Of a stretch of DNA of 64,000 nt, positions 10,791 through 25,102 are shown one piece after another. Numbering within the stretch: position 1 is the stretch's first letter; each line of letters opens with the position of its first letter. The notes below the pieces were generated by a model, which saw only the letters and a list, made by a program, of their open reading frames with translations, was not told where the DNA came from and ran no database searches. A program made the position numbers and the translations under genes. The DNA comes from Cyanoderma ruficeps. Lineage: Eukaryota; Chordata; Aves; Passeriformes; Timaliidae. The stretch is from assembly GCA_008694505.1 (NCBI GenBank), contig VZDJ01007754.1:47209509-47273508 (forward strand), given 5' to 3'.

Positions 10791-13700
10791 CCATTATGGA
10801 CAGGAGGATTTCAAAGTCTCTCCCACAGTTTTCCCTCTGGTGGTTTTTGCCTCAGGTCGTTGGGATATTGTGGATACCGGCCTTGGTCAATTAGAATAAT
10901 TATAACTTGAGATATTTTGTTCCAGTGGTATTAACACCGTGGCTGGAACAACTTTAATAAAGTTACTTGACCAGGGATTATTTAATGTGCAGCATAAACA
11001 CCACTCTTCCTGCCTTTCCCTCTGTCTTTAGGGATGCCAGGATTTCCTGTCTCAGGGAAAAGGTTGGTTGTAGAAGTTTGGATCAAACTGTTCCAATATG
11101 AGGAGATTCCTACTTGGAATACCAGATTTCTCTGGGAAGCTTTGCAGTATTTCACTTTCTGGTGGGGGAACACTTCCAGAGGGGTATTTTTAGTAGCTGG
11201 AAGTACAGGGAGCACAAAGCCAGAGGTGTGGATGGTGCCTGTTTAACACCATGGAGCTGCCACAGCGATTCCTGCACCTTTTCTCTCTTTCCCAGTCAGT
11301 TTTTCCAGCCCGGAATTCTGTCAGCACCCACAGTTTTTAATCAATGGGATTGGCACGAGCATCAGGGAAAGACACAGCCAGGTTTTTACCCTGGTGCTTG
11401 AGGCTACTGGGCAGAGTTTGTCTCCCAGATCTGTTTGAGAAAGTGAAGATCCTCCTCCCAGCTGCTTGTTGCCATCCTCCTCCCCAAGCCTGCCTCTGAC
11501 TGAGATCCCTCAGCTGATCTCCTCCTGGAGCCCCAAAACCTAATCCAGGGAATAAAGCAAGGCAGGGAGTGGTTCTCAGAGCAGCTGATCTGGCAGATCT
11601 TTGGAGCTAGCAACACAGGGAAGAGGAGGGAGGTGGAAAACCACGGGGAATGGGTCAGAAGGACTTTTTAATGTAGTTTGCTGCTGTTGTATCTGTTCAG
11701 AGTAAGGGGAAAAAGAAAAAAAACCCAAAAAAACCCCCACCAAACAAACAAACAAAAACCCTAAAAAAACCCAGTGGAACTATTTCTCATTGGTTTACAT
11801 TCCTGTGGCTTCCTTTAATGCATCCAGTTGAGCAGAAAACTGATTTCTCTCTATATCATTCCCCCTGCCAAGAACCAGCTTTCAGCTGCAAATTCCCCCC
11901 TTTTTTTTCTTCTCTTTCCATCAATTTTCTCATCGGTTTAGCAGCTGTGCCAATTCCAGAGCTGCATCCTGAGAAGAACAGGAGAATGGAAGCAGCCCTG
12001 TTCAGTGGGATCCCACTCTGGTGTCAGTGGCTGGAATTACACTCCCGGTTTGGCTTTCGGTGTGGAAAGAGGTTTTACAGCCCTGCCATGGAGTTAAATT
12101 ATAAGAAATTAAAGATAAGATAATAAAATAAGAATTAAATTATAAGAAAGGCACCCTCAGCAGATGTTGGGGATGAGGTGATTGTAGGACTCTGACCACG
12201 TGGTTGTAATGAAAATCTTACAACTCGTGGCTTCTGGCAAAGTATAAATGTTTGCAAAATATGGCCATAGATACTTAAAATAAGGTATCCAGTAATAATA
12301 ATAATTAAAAAAAATAAAAAACAAAACTCAAAAAATGTCTATGTCATTGAGGAGACTGTAATCTTGACTACTGTTTTTGCAAGAAATGTAATAGAAATGT
12401 AATAGGACTAAAACTTTTAGGCAACGGCCCCAGGAAGCAAATTCAAGGACACTGGATTGATGCTGCCACGTGTGATTGGAAAGAATTCTGCTTTGCAGGG
12501 AGATGCATGGAGGAACTTTGCCATCACACTGGGGAACACTTGAAGGAGCAGCTGCAGCCGGGAAGAGCAGGTCATTCCCACCTCACCTCTCACACACATT
12601 CTCTGGGAGGATATTCCCAGACTGGAAGGTAATTCTGACTTCAGTCTGCCTGGAAAATAACACTGACTTTCAATTTACCTGCACCTGAGCTTTGGTAAGC
12701 CCCACCTGCATGAAGCCCTTCAACAAGGCCTTATACCTGTTTCAGGTTTTTTTCCCTTCATTCCTGGTTATCCTGGTTTTTTGTTTGGATTGACAACTAT
12801 TACTAATATGGAAAGAGAGTGGAGAGGTGATGTCATGAGAAATTCTGCTGAGGTTTTCTTGTCTAAGATCAGGGCCTCAGCAGGTGCAGATTTTAACAAA
12901 TTGTTTTTAACAGCAGAGTTTTCTTCCCTTTCATGGATAAGAATTTTAAGTTTAAATCAGGATTTGTATGAATCTTTACAGAAAAAAAAGGAAACTTTTA
13001 TTGCTTCTATGGTGTTCTCCTCAATACACTGGTGTTATCATGATGGCTATTGTATTTTACAGTTTTTTAAATAGTATTAAATGTACTCAAAAAGAAAACA
13101 AACAAAAAAAAATACGATTCTGCAGAAAATTACAGGCAGGCTCTGTGGATGTAACAGCAATAATATACCAGACTTTTTAATATAGCTGGTTTGGCTCTTG
13201 TGTATCCTGCTCTTTATTCTTAACACTGTAATCAAGTGTAATTACAGGTGTAGACATTTTAATTAAAGGTGAATGAGTTTTAATTAAAGGTGAAAAAAGT
13301 AGAATTGGACCAACATTAACAAAGTCTCCGTGACCTAAGCCGAAGAGTGTCATGGAAGAAAATAAGAAATAAGAAATTAAGAAAATACTGGTTTTTACAA
13401 AAGTTTTCCTACTGAGTCTACGAAGTGCCTTTGTGCAGAAAGTTGTGCTTTAAGGTGCTGAGCACTCAGGTGTTGCTGCATTTGTGGGGCAGGGGGAGAT
13501 CTGTTTGCCACTGAGAATTGCAAGTTTTATTTGCTGCATTATCAGTAGATGGCAATTAGCAGCTTCTCTGCTAAGGCTACTCACAGAGCGTGAAGTTACT
13601 ACACTTAGGAGGAGTTTGTTGGCAGAACTGTGATGTGAAACACTTGGTGTTGGTATTTTCTTTTCCCAACTTCAGCATTCTTTGGATCTGGCTCACAGTG

Positions 13701-13814
13701 GGGAGTTTTTGCTCAGTCCTACCCATGAACAGCGTGTCCCACTATCTCTGCAACACGAGATTATCACGGGAGCAAAGACAAAAATGAAAACCCCTGGAAC
13801 TGATCACCCAGAGA
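10791..13814. other. Intergenic, nothing recognised
   Basis: AT-rich DNA with low-complexity A/C runs at 11705-11772 and an ATA/AAT run near 12290-12330. ORFs are short and have no exon context. Confidence 0.5.
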
Positions 13815-13965
13815 GGGTGTGCAGCTCCTTCCCTGGGGATATTCCAGATCTCTCTGGACACAACTCTGTGCCCTGTGCTCTGGGATGGCCCTGCTGGAGC
13901 AGGGAGGTGACACCAGTGACCCCACTGTGGTCCCTCCCAACCTGACCCATCCCATGATATTTGCA
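13815..13965 (+). mobile_element. CR1 3'-end fragment, sense, diverged
   Basis: The order TCCCTGGGGATATTCCAGA, TCTGGACACAACTCTGTGCC, CTCTGGGATGGCCCTGCTGG, AGCAGGGAGGTGAC, GGTCCCTCCCAACCTGACCC matches a CR1 3' end on the plus strand. Confidence 0.7.
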
Positions 13966-16105
13966 TAACATTTGTGACCTTGGAGTCAAGTTTTCTTTCT
14001 CTTTCCTGGGACTAAAATGATCTTTTTTGACAAAGATGCAACTTCTCCTGTGCTTTAAGAGCATATGTGAAAAACTTTAATGCACCCAGTTCAATTATAA
14101 ACTTGTAGTTTGTAGCCAGATCTGGAGTGTTTATTGTTGGTCTGAAAAAAGGGACAACAAAATCTGATGTTCCCTTGGTTAGTTGGGAAATGTCTGGGAT
14201 TTTTTTCCTTGCTCAAAAAGAAATCAGACATTTGCACCAAGCTGTTCCTGTGAGTTTGATGTTCAAACATTGCCAGGTTTAGTTTCAACTAAAAATGCTT
14301 TGTACCTTGACCACTTTTTAATATCCTGTGTAAAATAAAATCCTTCATCCATTCTGTGCTATTTCTGTACCCAGTAAACCAAGACAACAGCAGTTGCTGT
14401 ATTTTTATTTACAATATTAACATAAATGCTGATGCCTGTAGGATTTTTTAATGCATCTTGAGGGTGTTCACTCCTGATCTGATGTTTTGGGGTAGCACCT
14501 TCTGTCCCTCCTCTGCTCAGAACCTCAGCTCTTATTTATGGCCAGTGAGCATCAGCTTTGCCCCCACCCCATGAGTGTGATGACATTTCCTCACCAACCA
14601 CCTCCCTTGGTGTAACTCTTGAGCAAGATACTTCTTGGAGAAAAAAGCAGAGCAGGAAGATTGTTCATCTGGTCTGCAATAATTTTTTCACGTTTTATGA
14701 GCTTTGCTCCTTCGTTTAAGTGATATAACAGAAAAAATAATGGCAAAGAAGAAACAACTGAATTGAGTTACTGAAAAACTGGGAAACGAAACAATTTCGC
14801 AAACCTCGTATGGACAAATCCGATGCTGGTTTTGAAACAGTGAGCTACTAATCAATACAAAAAGTTCGTTTTCCAGAAGCCTTTGATCATTTCTTCATAA
14901 GGAGACATAAAGAGACATAAGGATTCTTAGCTTATCATCCTTAAATCCCATGCTCTATTATCCATGATTTTTTCATATCAAAGTTTGTGATCATATTAAT
15001 GACATAAGTTATCTTTTTGAGGTTAAGAGCAAACACTTATGAGGATGAGAATATTTCCATGCAAGGCAGTGTCAGACCAAAGAGTGCTGCTTTACAAAGA
15101 TATTTTATTTCTCATGTGTGTCACATTCTAATTAGAATCAGTGTGATACTGGAGTATTTGTTACCAGTATTTATTGCATACTGCAGGGATGGAGCAAAGT
15201 CACTCCTGTTTTCTGATGGTGCCTCCAGTCCATGTTTGTTTGACTGAACTTTGCTTTTCTGGGTCTATAATCATTTCCAGTTTCCTCTTAACACTTCAGA
15301 AAGGATGTTTAAAAATCCCCCTTTGACCCTAAATTTAGAATATCTCTATTCACATAATGCTCTGATACCTCTCCCTTTGTTAATTTTTCCTTAAATGAAA
15401 TAAGGAATGACATACAGATTCTGTTTATAGAGATAGTTCTGTTAAATCAGTCTGTGAGAACCTCTAAATAAAAGCTTTTATTTACAAGTGGGTTACACAT
15501 GTAGTACTCCACTGTCATCTTTTGAAAGCTGTAGGCCTAAGCAAATAATTGTTCATGATAACTTTTGGATTGTCTGCGTAGTTTGATTACAAATTTTTGT
15601 TATAAACAAACCTCGTGGCTGTTGCCTGGTATCTTACAGGAGTCACATTTCTTGCAGGGGTTATTTTTGATACTGATGCCCTTTAATGGACCCCAATCAG
15701 TCTTTACTCACACACTGCCATGATTGGTCTGTTTCTTTTAAAAATGAAGAAGGTTCAGAAAAACTTCAAAGCCCTCAGAATTCTGCTTTGCTCCCTCTGT
15801 CACTAAGCACAATCTTTGCTTGAAAAACATGCTTAAACCCCAGCTAATTGATTTAATCTTCCACTTTTTTTTGTATTTGTAAGTGGGCAGTTTGGGCTGA
15901 TGGACTCCTCGAGCCCACAGAATTCTGCAAAACCTTTTTAATACTTTTTTTCAAGTTCCAACTATGTAGTGAATTTTATTAATTTCCCAACTTAGTAGGC
16001 AGCCCCAGGAGTTGGGGTAGGGCACACTGTGAGAGAGGAGAACTTCCAGGGCAGGGAAAACTGCTCACCTTTCCCACCTGCCTGCAGATATGTTTGTTCC
16101 CACGA
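13966..16105. other. Intergenic, nothing recognised
   Basis: AT-rich, with no exon or repeat that I can name. Confidence 0.45.
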
Positions 16106-16654
16106 TGTTGGAACCCTGGGCACTGAGAATTTTAGGCTTTCTCTGTTGACAGGCACTGACCCTCAAGAAAACACTGCATTCCACCTGAGGCCGTGGAAGA
16201 GGCTCCCAAAATTGAGTGACAGCACTGGGATTATGGGTGTGGAGTTTGAATAGAAGTGTGTGATATCGCATGGTGGAAAACTTAGAGTTTAAGGGTTTAG
16301 AATATAGTAACATATATATAAAGCAAAATAGAGGTTTTAGGGCATAGGCTGAGTCCTTCTGTTTCACCTTATTCTTCATGGGTCTGGGTGGTATCTTGTA
16401 TTTGGGTAGAAAAATCCACATTGCAGACCACGGGTGGTTGGTTATTGGGTTAAAAGTAAAAATAATTTAGGTGTCATTTCCTAACTGGACAATTTGTGCT
16501 TAAAAGACCTTGGAAAGAGACAGAGACAGAGCCACTTTTCACTTTGTTAGCCAGAACTCACAGCTTGTGAGACTGTGACATAGATAAGAATTAATAAACA
16601 TCTGAGTCCTGAACACGAACTGCGCCTCTCGAGCATTTAATCCTGGCTCTAACA
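16106..16654 (+). mobile_element. Endogenous-retrovirus-type LTR, sense copy of an inverted pair
   Basis: It begins TGTTGGAACCC and ends CTCTAACA, so it has TG...CA termini with a short imperfect inverted repeat. AATAAA near 16604 marks the poly(A) side, which puts the LTR in plus orientation. The whole 549-base unit reappears reverse-complemented at 17520-18064 with mismatches. I see no primer-binding site, gag/pol/env frame or target-site duplication, so it behaves as a solo LTR. The family is not identified. Confidence 0.8.
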
Positions 16655-17519
16655 GAAAAAGAGACAACAAACCCACACCACAGCAATGAATATAATTCTC
16701 TTTGAAAAATCACCCTGTGCAGCTTCCTCCAACACCTGTGGTACCTCTCAATGTGTCAGGTCCAGTTTCCTCACAGGTGAATCTTCTGACTCAAGCAGCA
16801 GCTCCCGAAAAGCTTCGCTCCTCTCCTGTTCACACATAAAGAATATTTAAGAAAGTTCTGTTGAAACACTCAGAGTTTTGGTGCCAACGAATTAAAATGA
16901 GAGTTTAAGCCCCGTATGGTTGCTTTGATTAAGAGGTGAAGTGGTTTTCCATCTGCCTAGCTCAATATTTTAGTTTACTCACCTTTATGTGCCTCTGTGT
17001 TTCCATAGACACAGGACCTTGGATTTCTCAGATCCTGTTTCAAGCCCTTCCGAGGAAATAAGGGCCTCAGGGAGCTGTTGTGAAATAGACTGGAGTGTGA
17101 ATTTCAAATGCAGCAGTTTGCCTGCATTAACTCCTTGTGGGAATGCTCTGCTCTGCACACAGAATGCTCAGCAGCACGGTTTAATCCACTCTGCTAAGAT
17201 TGGAATGACTAAAACCCGCCAATCCTAAATAAAACCGGGGTCTTAAATGTATGTATTTTTCTTTAAACAACCTGAATGATATTTACATTTTAATCAGCTG
17301 TTATCATCCTCAGGAGTTTTTGCCTGTTTCCCATTTCCTGTCCCCGGTGTTTGATTTGGTTGAAAGCAGTGCCTTGCCCCAAATTCAGTTTGTAGCCTCA
17401 CAAAGTTGTGCCAGCACAGCAGAGAGGCTGAGGGTGAAATTGTTGGAAATAAGGAGAGCAATTTGAATTTGGACTGCTGGCAGCTGAATGGCACGCTGTT
17501 GCTTTTTCACCTTCTTTTC
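16655..17519. other. Spacer between inverted LTRs
   Basis: 865 bases with no retroviral coding capacity. It includes ordinary AT-rich DNA and small ORFs. The LTR-proximal ends are similar purine-rich sequence when read outward from each LTR (GAAAAAGAGA at one side, GAAAAGAAGG on the other strand). Confidence 0.6.
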
Positions 17520-18064
17520 TGTTAGAGTCAGGATTAAATGCTCGAGATGGTATTTCGTGTTCAGGACTCAGATGTTTATTAATTCTTATCTATGTCACAG
17601 TCTCACAAGCTGTGAGTTCTGGCTAACAAAGTGAAAAGTGGCTCTGTCTCTATCTCTCTACAAGGCCTTTTAGGAACAAACTAAATTCCAATTAGGAAAT
17701 GACACCTAAATTATTTTTACTTTTAACGCAATAACCAAACACCCGTGGCCCGCAATGCGGAATTTTCTATCCAATTACAAAATACCACCCAGAGCCATGA
17801 AGAAGAAGACGAAAGAAGAACTCAGCCTATGCCCTAAATCTCCATCTTGTTTTATATATATTACTATATTCTAAACCCTTAAACTCTAAGTTTTCCACCC
17901 TGTGATATCACACACTTCTATTCAAACTCCACACCCACAATCCCAGTGCTATCACTCAATTTTGGAAGCCTTTTCCACGGCCTCAGGTCAATGCAGTGTT
18001 TTCTTGAGGGTCAGTGCCTGTCAGCACAGAAAGTCTGAAATTCTCAGTGCCCAGGGTTCCAACA
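17520..18064 (-). mobile_element. Endogenous-retrovirus-type LTR, antisense copy of an inverted pair
   Basis: The plus strand begins TGTTAGAGTCAGG and ends GGGTTCCAACA, the reverse complement of the copy at 16106-16654. Shared blocks include CAAGCTGTGAGTTCTGGCTA, TAGGAAATGACACCTAAATT and the GGCCTCAGGTCAATGCAGTG region. The two copies differ by scattered substitutions and small indels. Confidence 0.8.
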
Positions 18065-20924
18065 GCACCCTGTTTCACTCTGCAGAAAATGCAATTTGCA
18101 GCCCACTTTCACTCTCAGGTGTGGGGTTTTTGAGGCAGAGGCTAATTAAGATTTAGTTTCCCCCCCCCAGTCACATAAATCCTGTTTTATGCTGCATCCT
18201 GACACCTAATTCAGTTTAATCCCTGTGCAGCCTTCCCATTTCTGTTGGAATTGCCTGCACTGCCCTCATAAACCTTGAGCAGGAGCAGGGAGACGTGAAG
18301 GGAGGGGACAAGGTAAAAATATACAGAGAAATAAACCAAGAGAAATGCATGAACAGACACATCCCTGCTCAGAAGAATGAGGAGCATTCACTCAATTAGT
18401 CTGGACAGACTTTTCAATTAGGAGATGGTAGGTGAGAATTCAGGACCTGGTCTGTGTTGTGGATACTGCAGAATTTTCTGCATTTTTGTAGTTGATGTAG
18501 TTGTCTCTGTGTTGGAGTGAGTTAATTAAATGTTACTGAAATATTTACTGGTGTCTGTTCGGTTTTTAAAAACACTTAATTCTATGTTCCTCTCAGTTGA
18601 TTTTCTGCCAAAACTATATTGTCTTCTCCATGCTTCTGTTTTGGTTTATGTTACCTTCACTAACTCAGTGTGGTTTTATGAACATGCTGCTCTTCATGCC
18701 TTTGATAAGGAGAAAGAAACTGTTGCAAATAAAAAAAAAAAAGGGGTTGTTTATTGTCACTTGAAGTTCATAAAAAATTAGAACATACTATCTCAAAAGG
18801 TATTTCACACATAAATGTCTCTTATAAAATTCACTTAGTGCTCTATGTGCATCAGAACCTGTGAGAGATCTTCAGATATTTTTTCACCCCTCTAAAACAG
18901 TTGCAAAACCATTTCTATTTTATGGGCACCGTGATTTTTAATAAGTAGGATAGTTCCTATCATCCACGGGCAGTTCTCAACTCGGAGTAACTGGGAGTTG
19001 AACAGGCCTGGGTTTCCTCATGATTCTGCTTGTAGGTGACATTCAAGCAGATTTTTGACTTATTTCCAGCAGCCAGGATCAGGGTTGTCTCCCTCATAAT
19101 AATATTTCCTGGTGAGTTTACTCTTCCTTCTGTCCACCTGATCCTTCCAAATCAAGGGAAACACACCCACTGCTGCCCCAGTTTGGTTTATTTTTCCTCC
19201 ACTCTGTGGTAAGAAAGAGCATTTTTAATGCATCCTCTACATTGCAAGTTACCTGTTGTATTTAAAATTATTGTCGTGGCTTCAAAGGTGATGTCCTGCC
19301 CGTGGCTGTATTGGAGCCACATTCCATTGACAGCCTTTCATAGGAGATGCCTGGATTGTTTTGAGTAAGGGCTAAACTATGGGCAGCATTTGCTGTGCCT
19401 GCCATTCAGCCTCAGACCTGCTGGGGGTGGGAGCAGAGCCTCTCCAGATGAAAAGCTGAAGGATAATAAGGCAATTTGTGGGATTCTGCTCCTGGAACAG
19501 ATCGTTCTGTGCTTGCTTTAAAGCAATCAGTTCGCCTTTGTTTTGTAAAATGTGTCAACAGAGTCCACATTTGATTGGAATCCTCTTGGTGAAGCCCCAA
19601 GATATGTGTCTCTCCAATTTATGGGCTGAAGTTGCTTTTTTGGGGTAGCTGTTACGGACAAAATCCCAGCAGTGGATGCAAGGCAACATAAATGTGTTCA
19701 TTTTCCCTCTGGAGATTAGCTGACAGATGCATTATTATTTTTTTATCTGGACAATTCAACTCACTCCAGCGACCTGAGAGTGTAAAATTTCTAATCCTTA
19801 AGAGGAACAAAGCCCACACACCATTGGGATCACATCTTTAGAAAATAAAGCCACTTAAGACAGATGAAGGGACTCATCTGGCTGTACAGCCTAAATATGG
19901 GAATGGGGAAAAGTCAGATGAGGAAGGAAAGGAATGTGGTGTGTCTTCAGAGGTGTTTAGGAACAGTGAAACCATTTGTTCTCCATGTCTGTGCTAGGAA
20001 AGATGAGAAGTAACGAGCATCAGTCACAAGAAAGGTGCAAAGTCTGTTGCAGGCAAGGTGAGGTTTCAGGATTTCCTGTCTTTTAATAAAGGTTTTAGGG
20101 TTCTAACCCTTTACTAAGTACATGAATCTGTAGCTCAGAACTCTGCCAGGAAATTGCCTGTATTCATGCACTGGAGGGGATGTGGGCTGTCATCAAGGCT
20201 TTACATTCTTGTTCTTCCTGGGAGAACATCCTGATGAAGAGCAGAAATGGACTCACTGTGCACCTACTTGACTCAGCAAGTCCTTTTTGGTAAATGAGTT
20301 TTATGTATTCATTTCTGTGACCTAAAGATATCCAAAGAGTCATTGAGTTTGATTCACCTGATTATTCTTATCATCAAGAATATTTTCTTTCCCTGCCTCC
20401 CTGTTCTTGAGTTTGTATTTAGTCCTCTTGATTCTGAAGGCTTTGGTTGGGTGCAGACTCTGATTTCACCTTTCTAAAAAGGGAGATTTCTGCATGGCTG
20501 TCACCTTTGTCAGGTAGATGGGAGACATTTGTGGCTGCTCCTTGCATGAGAGGATAGGTTATTCTTTTACATATGTCTGAAGTTTTCTTCTGAAAGTAGT
20601 TTTTTAGCCCTATTTACACCCAAGCATAAAACCACTTGGGGTTTTTGCCCTTGTCACATGTCAACAGTCAGAGCTTTCTACTTCTGCTGTTAAAACTTCA
20701 TGTATCAAGAGAATCTACAGCATCAGAGAACTCCTGAGCTCAACAAATCTGAAGACAGAGCTTTTTAAATGCAAAGATTTTTTGGTGGCTTACTGATTGC
20801 TTGTGGTTAACCACTGTGTGAATTTAAATATCAAGACAGAAAGCGCAAAGATGAAAAAAAATAGTGAGTAAGTGGAGTTCTGGAGATTTACAGCTGCCAT
20901 TTATTCACTGCCCCATCATGCTGG
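18065..20924. other. Intergenic, nothing recognised
   Basis: AT-rich DNA with a C8 run near 18162 and an A-run near 18730. No exons or named repeats. Confidence 0.45.
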
Positions 20925-20985
20925 TGCTCCAGAGACTGTGAAGACTGGAGATATTCCAGAAGTGTCTGGACACAACCCTGTGCCA
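20925..20985 (+). mobile_element. Short CR1-like fragment
   Basis: GGAGATATTCCAGAAGTGTC and TGGACACAACCCTGTGCCAT match the same CR1 3' block seen at 13836-13880. It is short and diverged. Confidence 0.5.
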
Positions 20986-23900
20986 TGGACATTTGCAGGG
21001 TTAAATGTCCTGTGGTGTTTGCAGCACTGCTAACATGATTTTTATTTTTTAAAGAAGTAGTTTGTGTATTTCTAAAAACACAACAGTCAGGCATAAATAT
21101 GTGATTGCACCTTCTGCTCCTGTATAAAAAAGCACAGTGCTCATGTGCAGCTTTTTTTGGGTGGTTGGTTTAGGTGGTTTAGGTGTGTTCAAAGGAAGAT
21201 GTAGGGCTGGCCATGGTGTAGGTGGAAGCACTTAAAACCCCCCACAAAAAAAAAAAGGTTGTAGCATGTCCTGCTTGTGGAGGGATGGTCAACAACACCA
21301 AGAGGTTTTTTATCATGCACAGAACCAAGTTTCAGAAAACAGCAAGGGGTTATGCCCTCATTTCCCTTTATATTTTTAAGACTTTCATTTAATGTGCACG
21401 TGTAATTTAATACATATTTCTACTTGCATAGAAGTCAATTGCATGAGAGCAGGGTTTGCTCCAGGAAGGTTGTTGTGTTCACGAAGCACAGAAATTCTCT
21501 TGCCTTTGTGTGCTGGGTGAGTATTTTCTTCACCAGAACACTCCCTACCTCAACCAACCGTGTGTTACCTGGTGTGCTTTCCTGCAAGCTAAAAAGGGAG
21601 GGACGGGGGGTGTTTTTGTTCTGGTTTTAAGTGCTTGGAATATATTTAGGATTTGTGGATGTTTTGGTGATGGAAAGTGGGTGCATTGACAGAAGATCTC
21701 AAATTTGAAACAGTTGTGTTTTTTGAACAGGTTATTATTCTGTTTAGGATATTAACTGACTGATAAACAATCCTGTTCATTTAGCCTAAACTAAATTTGT
21801 AGTGAAAAAGAATACTGAAACTGTGTCAATGCTATATGACTACATTAACGAAACTGGCAGCTTAATTATTAATAAGTTATTAATTACTAAATCTTTCAAA
21901 AGTTATTTGCATTGCCACCAAATAGTTCCAGTTTAAATTCAGAAAAAATATTTGCTTGACAGAACAGTTGGAAACATTCAGCCAACGAAAGGCTGCTACG
22001 AGATCACATGAGGAAACAGGGCGAGTTAGAACTTCTTAAAATAAAACATACTTTTCCCAAGGTTAGATAAACTACAGGTCAGATAAACAACACAGCATTG
22101 TTATATCAGCTAAGAAAATTGATACATGAACCTGGGCAAACTGTGTTACAAATCCCAGAAAAAGTAAGAGCTGCCTGTGTCTCTGAGGCATGGAAATTCC
22201 ACTCTTTGTGCCTTCAAACCAAAAACTTCAAGGGGCTTCTCTCTTTTGCAGTGGCCCCCATGGAGATGTTTATTCTCCTCTTGCGCCTCTCTTTATTTCC
22301 TTCCACGACCCAGGGCTGGGTGAAAGCCCGAGGTGTGTTCCAGCTGGGATTCCTGCTCACCTGGCAGCACATCGCCAGCCTCTCTCCGACAGCCCAGTCC
22401 TTCCCTGACCTAACCACAACCTCCCTCGGGTCCCCAGAGATTCCCACAAGTCAGCGATGACTTGCTGGGAAAGAATCCCGGCGGATCTGAGGGGAGGAAA
22501 GCTGGGATATTGCTGTGGGACACACAGGAAATGCAGAGAGGAGGGCGGGTCTGTGCCTTGGGAACGGGAATATTCCAGCCATGCAGGCAGACCTGGGAAC
22601 GTCCAGGTTGTACAAACACACAAGTGGCTTTGTGCAGACTTGCTCAGTCGGGGTAGGTTCTGCTTTCAAGTCGCATTCTTAAGGAAACACGATTTTTTCA
22701 CCGACTGCAACTCCGGCACATTGGTGCTTAGACACTCTGCATTTCATTAGATTAGACTCAAGGTGCTTTTGGAAAGAGACTGTAAATAAATCCAAATTGA
22801 GAATTTTATTTTTGTTTTATTAACTGATGAAGCTGTTTAAATATGCCGTTTGGTTTTTTTTGTTTGGTCTTTTTTTTAATTAAAGCATAACACATTAAGA
22901 TAGATCTGATATATCAAATAATGCACGTGGCTAACTGAACTATTTGTTTCTGGGTCCTCTGGCTGTGATTAAAACTTTGTGAATTGTACAGTGTGCCTGG
23001 CTGTCCTTGTCCCCTGATAGCTCTGCCTTGTGCTCTGCTTGCACAGGCAGGGAAAATCTGAAGGTGGCTGGAGTAGGAACGAGGCTGACCTGAACCTGTG
23101 CCATATCCCAGTGAGTGAACTTGGCTGAGGGAGCTGGGAGCCATCCCAGGGTCCCAGCTGCTCAGGCACAACCTAAATCCATTCAGATATTGAAGCCAGT
23201 TACGTCTCCGGGTCATGATTCAGCTTTCTTTAGCAATTCTGGCAGCACACACGTCTGCGTGCTGGTGCAGAGTGCAGACATGACATTCCCATATTCCTGC
23301 CCCGGTGTATTGCATAACAGCTTGCTGATAAATATTGAAATTCTCTTTTAAAGGGTTTGCTTACCTATAAGAAATTATTCTGAAATAAGCCATGATGTGG
23401 ATGCAAATGCTGTAGATATTCTGAAATCTCTCCCTACGTGGACATATTTACATGGCAGACAACTAAGTAAACTTGGATACTCCCATTCCAAGAGCCTGCT
23501 AAATTCACTGACACAGTTTTGCAGATTAAGTTATTCCAGACAGGTTTTCCACATGAGGCTATTTATGTTAGGGAGCAAAGCAAAACAAAATTCCTGGTCT
23601 GAGACAAACTATGAGGAAAAATACCTGTGCAGGGAGTGATGCCGGAATATTGCATTGCATTATGTTTACTACTTCTTTTTACTTTTTTTTTTGAGACAGC
23701 ATGACTGTTTTTCTCTGGACATCTGTAAAGCAGTGGGCTGATTATAAAACCATGGATGGTTTCGAATTCCTGTAAAGCCCAGCTTTTGTCCAAATTGAAA
23801 CATTCTTCACGGAGCATCTCCTCATGACGCTCACCACGTTGCCGATTCCCGCGCACAAAGCAACGTTTGTTCAGGCTAGGTCATTCCAGCCCTGCCTTTC

Positions 23901-25102
23901 CATCTGCCAGAGGTTGTCCCAAATCCAGAGCAATCCCAAATCTCAGCCTGCAGCTGAGCCAGCCCTGAGCACGGCTGTGCCTCGAGGAAATAAATAAATC
24001 CCACCGTGGAACAGACGCTCTTCCTGGTGCCCTTGCGAGAGCGGTAATTCCTCAACCACTCACAGCAGATTTGACAGTGCTGGTCCCTCAGAAGGCCTCC
24101 AGACAACATCCACCTTTTAAAAACCCTCCAAAAGTGCCAAGGGCAAAACAATAATCATCCTTTTTGTGAGGGCCTAGAGGGTGAAACATGATCTCACTAT
24201 CTATTTTTTTGGAAGAACCTGAAACGCCGTAAATCGACCATTATTTCACTGCCCTCTTTACTGGATCTGCATTTCATTTTGATCTCATTCTTTCTTTGTG
24301 TATTTTATTTTATAATAAAGTGTATTTTAACACTCTAATTTTTAACTGACTTTTTTATTTTTTTTTCTTTTTCTTTTGGTCATGCAGAAGACAAAGTCCT
24401 GGTGAAGCTGTGATGAAGAAGAGAAAGTGTGTTTTTCTCTCTATTATCTTTTCTAGTTCAGTGTGTTACCTATAGCCTTTGTGGGATGGTGGGCACAGGT
24501 GCCTCCCCACACATCCAATTTTGGCACCATAATTCCATTGTCACCTCTGTGACAGCAGAGGAGAAAATCTGAGGCTGCTTGTGGCACGGTGAAGTGACAA
24601 ACCAACTTGCACATAGAAGGACTGGCAAATTATTTTAACTTTCCCTGAGAAGATGAGAGGCCTGGGCTTTGGATGCTGGAAATGGGGTAAAATCATCAAT
24701 ATTTAAGTACTTTCGAGTTCACATTGTGTGTGGGTAGAAGGAAATAACTGGAATTTCTAAACCAAAGAGGATGATTGGTAATGGACAAGAATTTTCTCTA
24801 CATGAGCATAAAGAAAGGGTGATAATTGTGGAAAAATAACCTGGATTTGGGCATGGTGTGGATGTGTGGGAAGAAAGGAGGAATGGAAAAATAAATTAAG
24901 AGCACATCAAAGAGATGCCTTTACTATCCCCTTTCCACAGGTGGAAACACTGAGGCAGAGAAGCAATTTACACATATTCTGCTTTCACTTGTCATTGTCA
25001 GAGCCAAAATTTTCTGCCTCCCAGTCCTAAACATTAACCACAAAGGCTGTTCCTCTGTACTATTATATCTGTTATTTGTTTTACCTTGTTTTCAGTTTTC
25101 AG
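20986..25102. other. Intergenic, nothing recognised
   Basis: No gene, RNA or named repeat. ORFs near 22.1-22.7 kb and 23.0 kb overlap in several frames and both strands, the pattern of locally GC-richer noncoding DNA. Confidence 0.45.

Noticed and set aside
24411..24470. Possible exon after TTTTGGTCATGCAG, upstream of the zinc-finger exon
   Set aside because: Good acceptor, but stop codons soon follow in two frames and the only donor candidate is weak. Not supportable as a partner of the 25103 exon.
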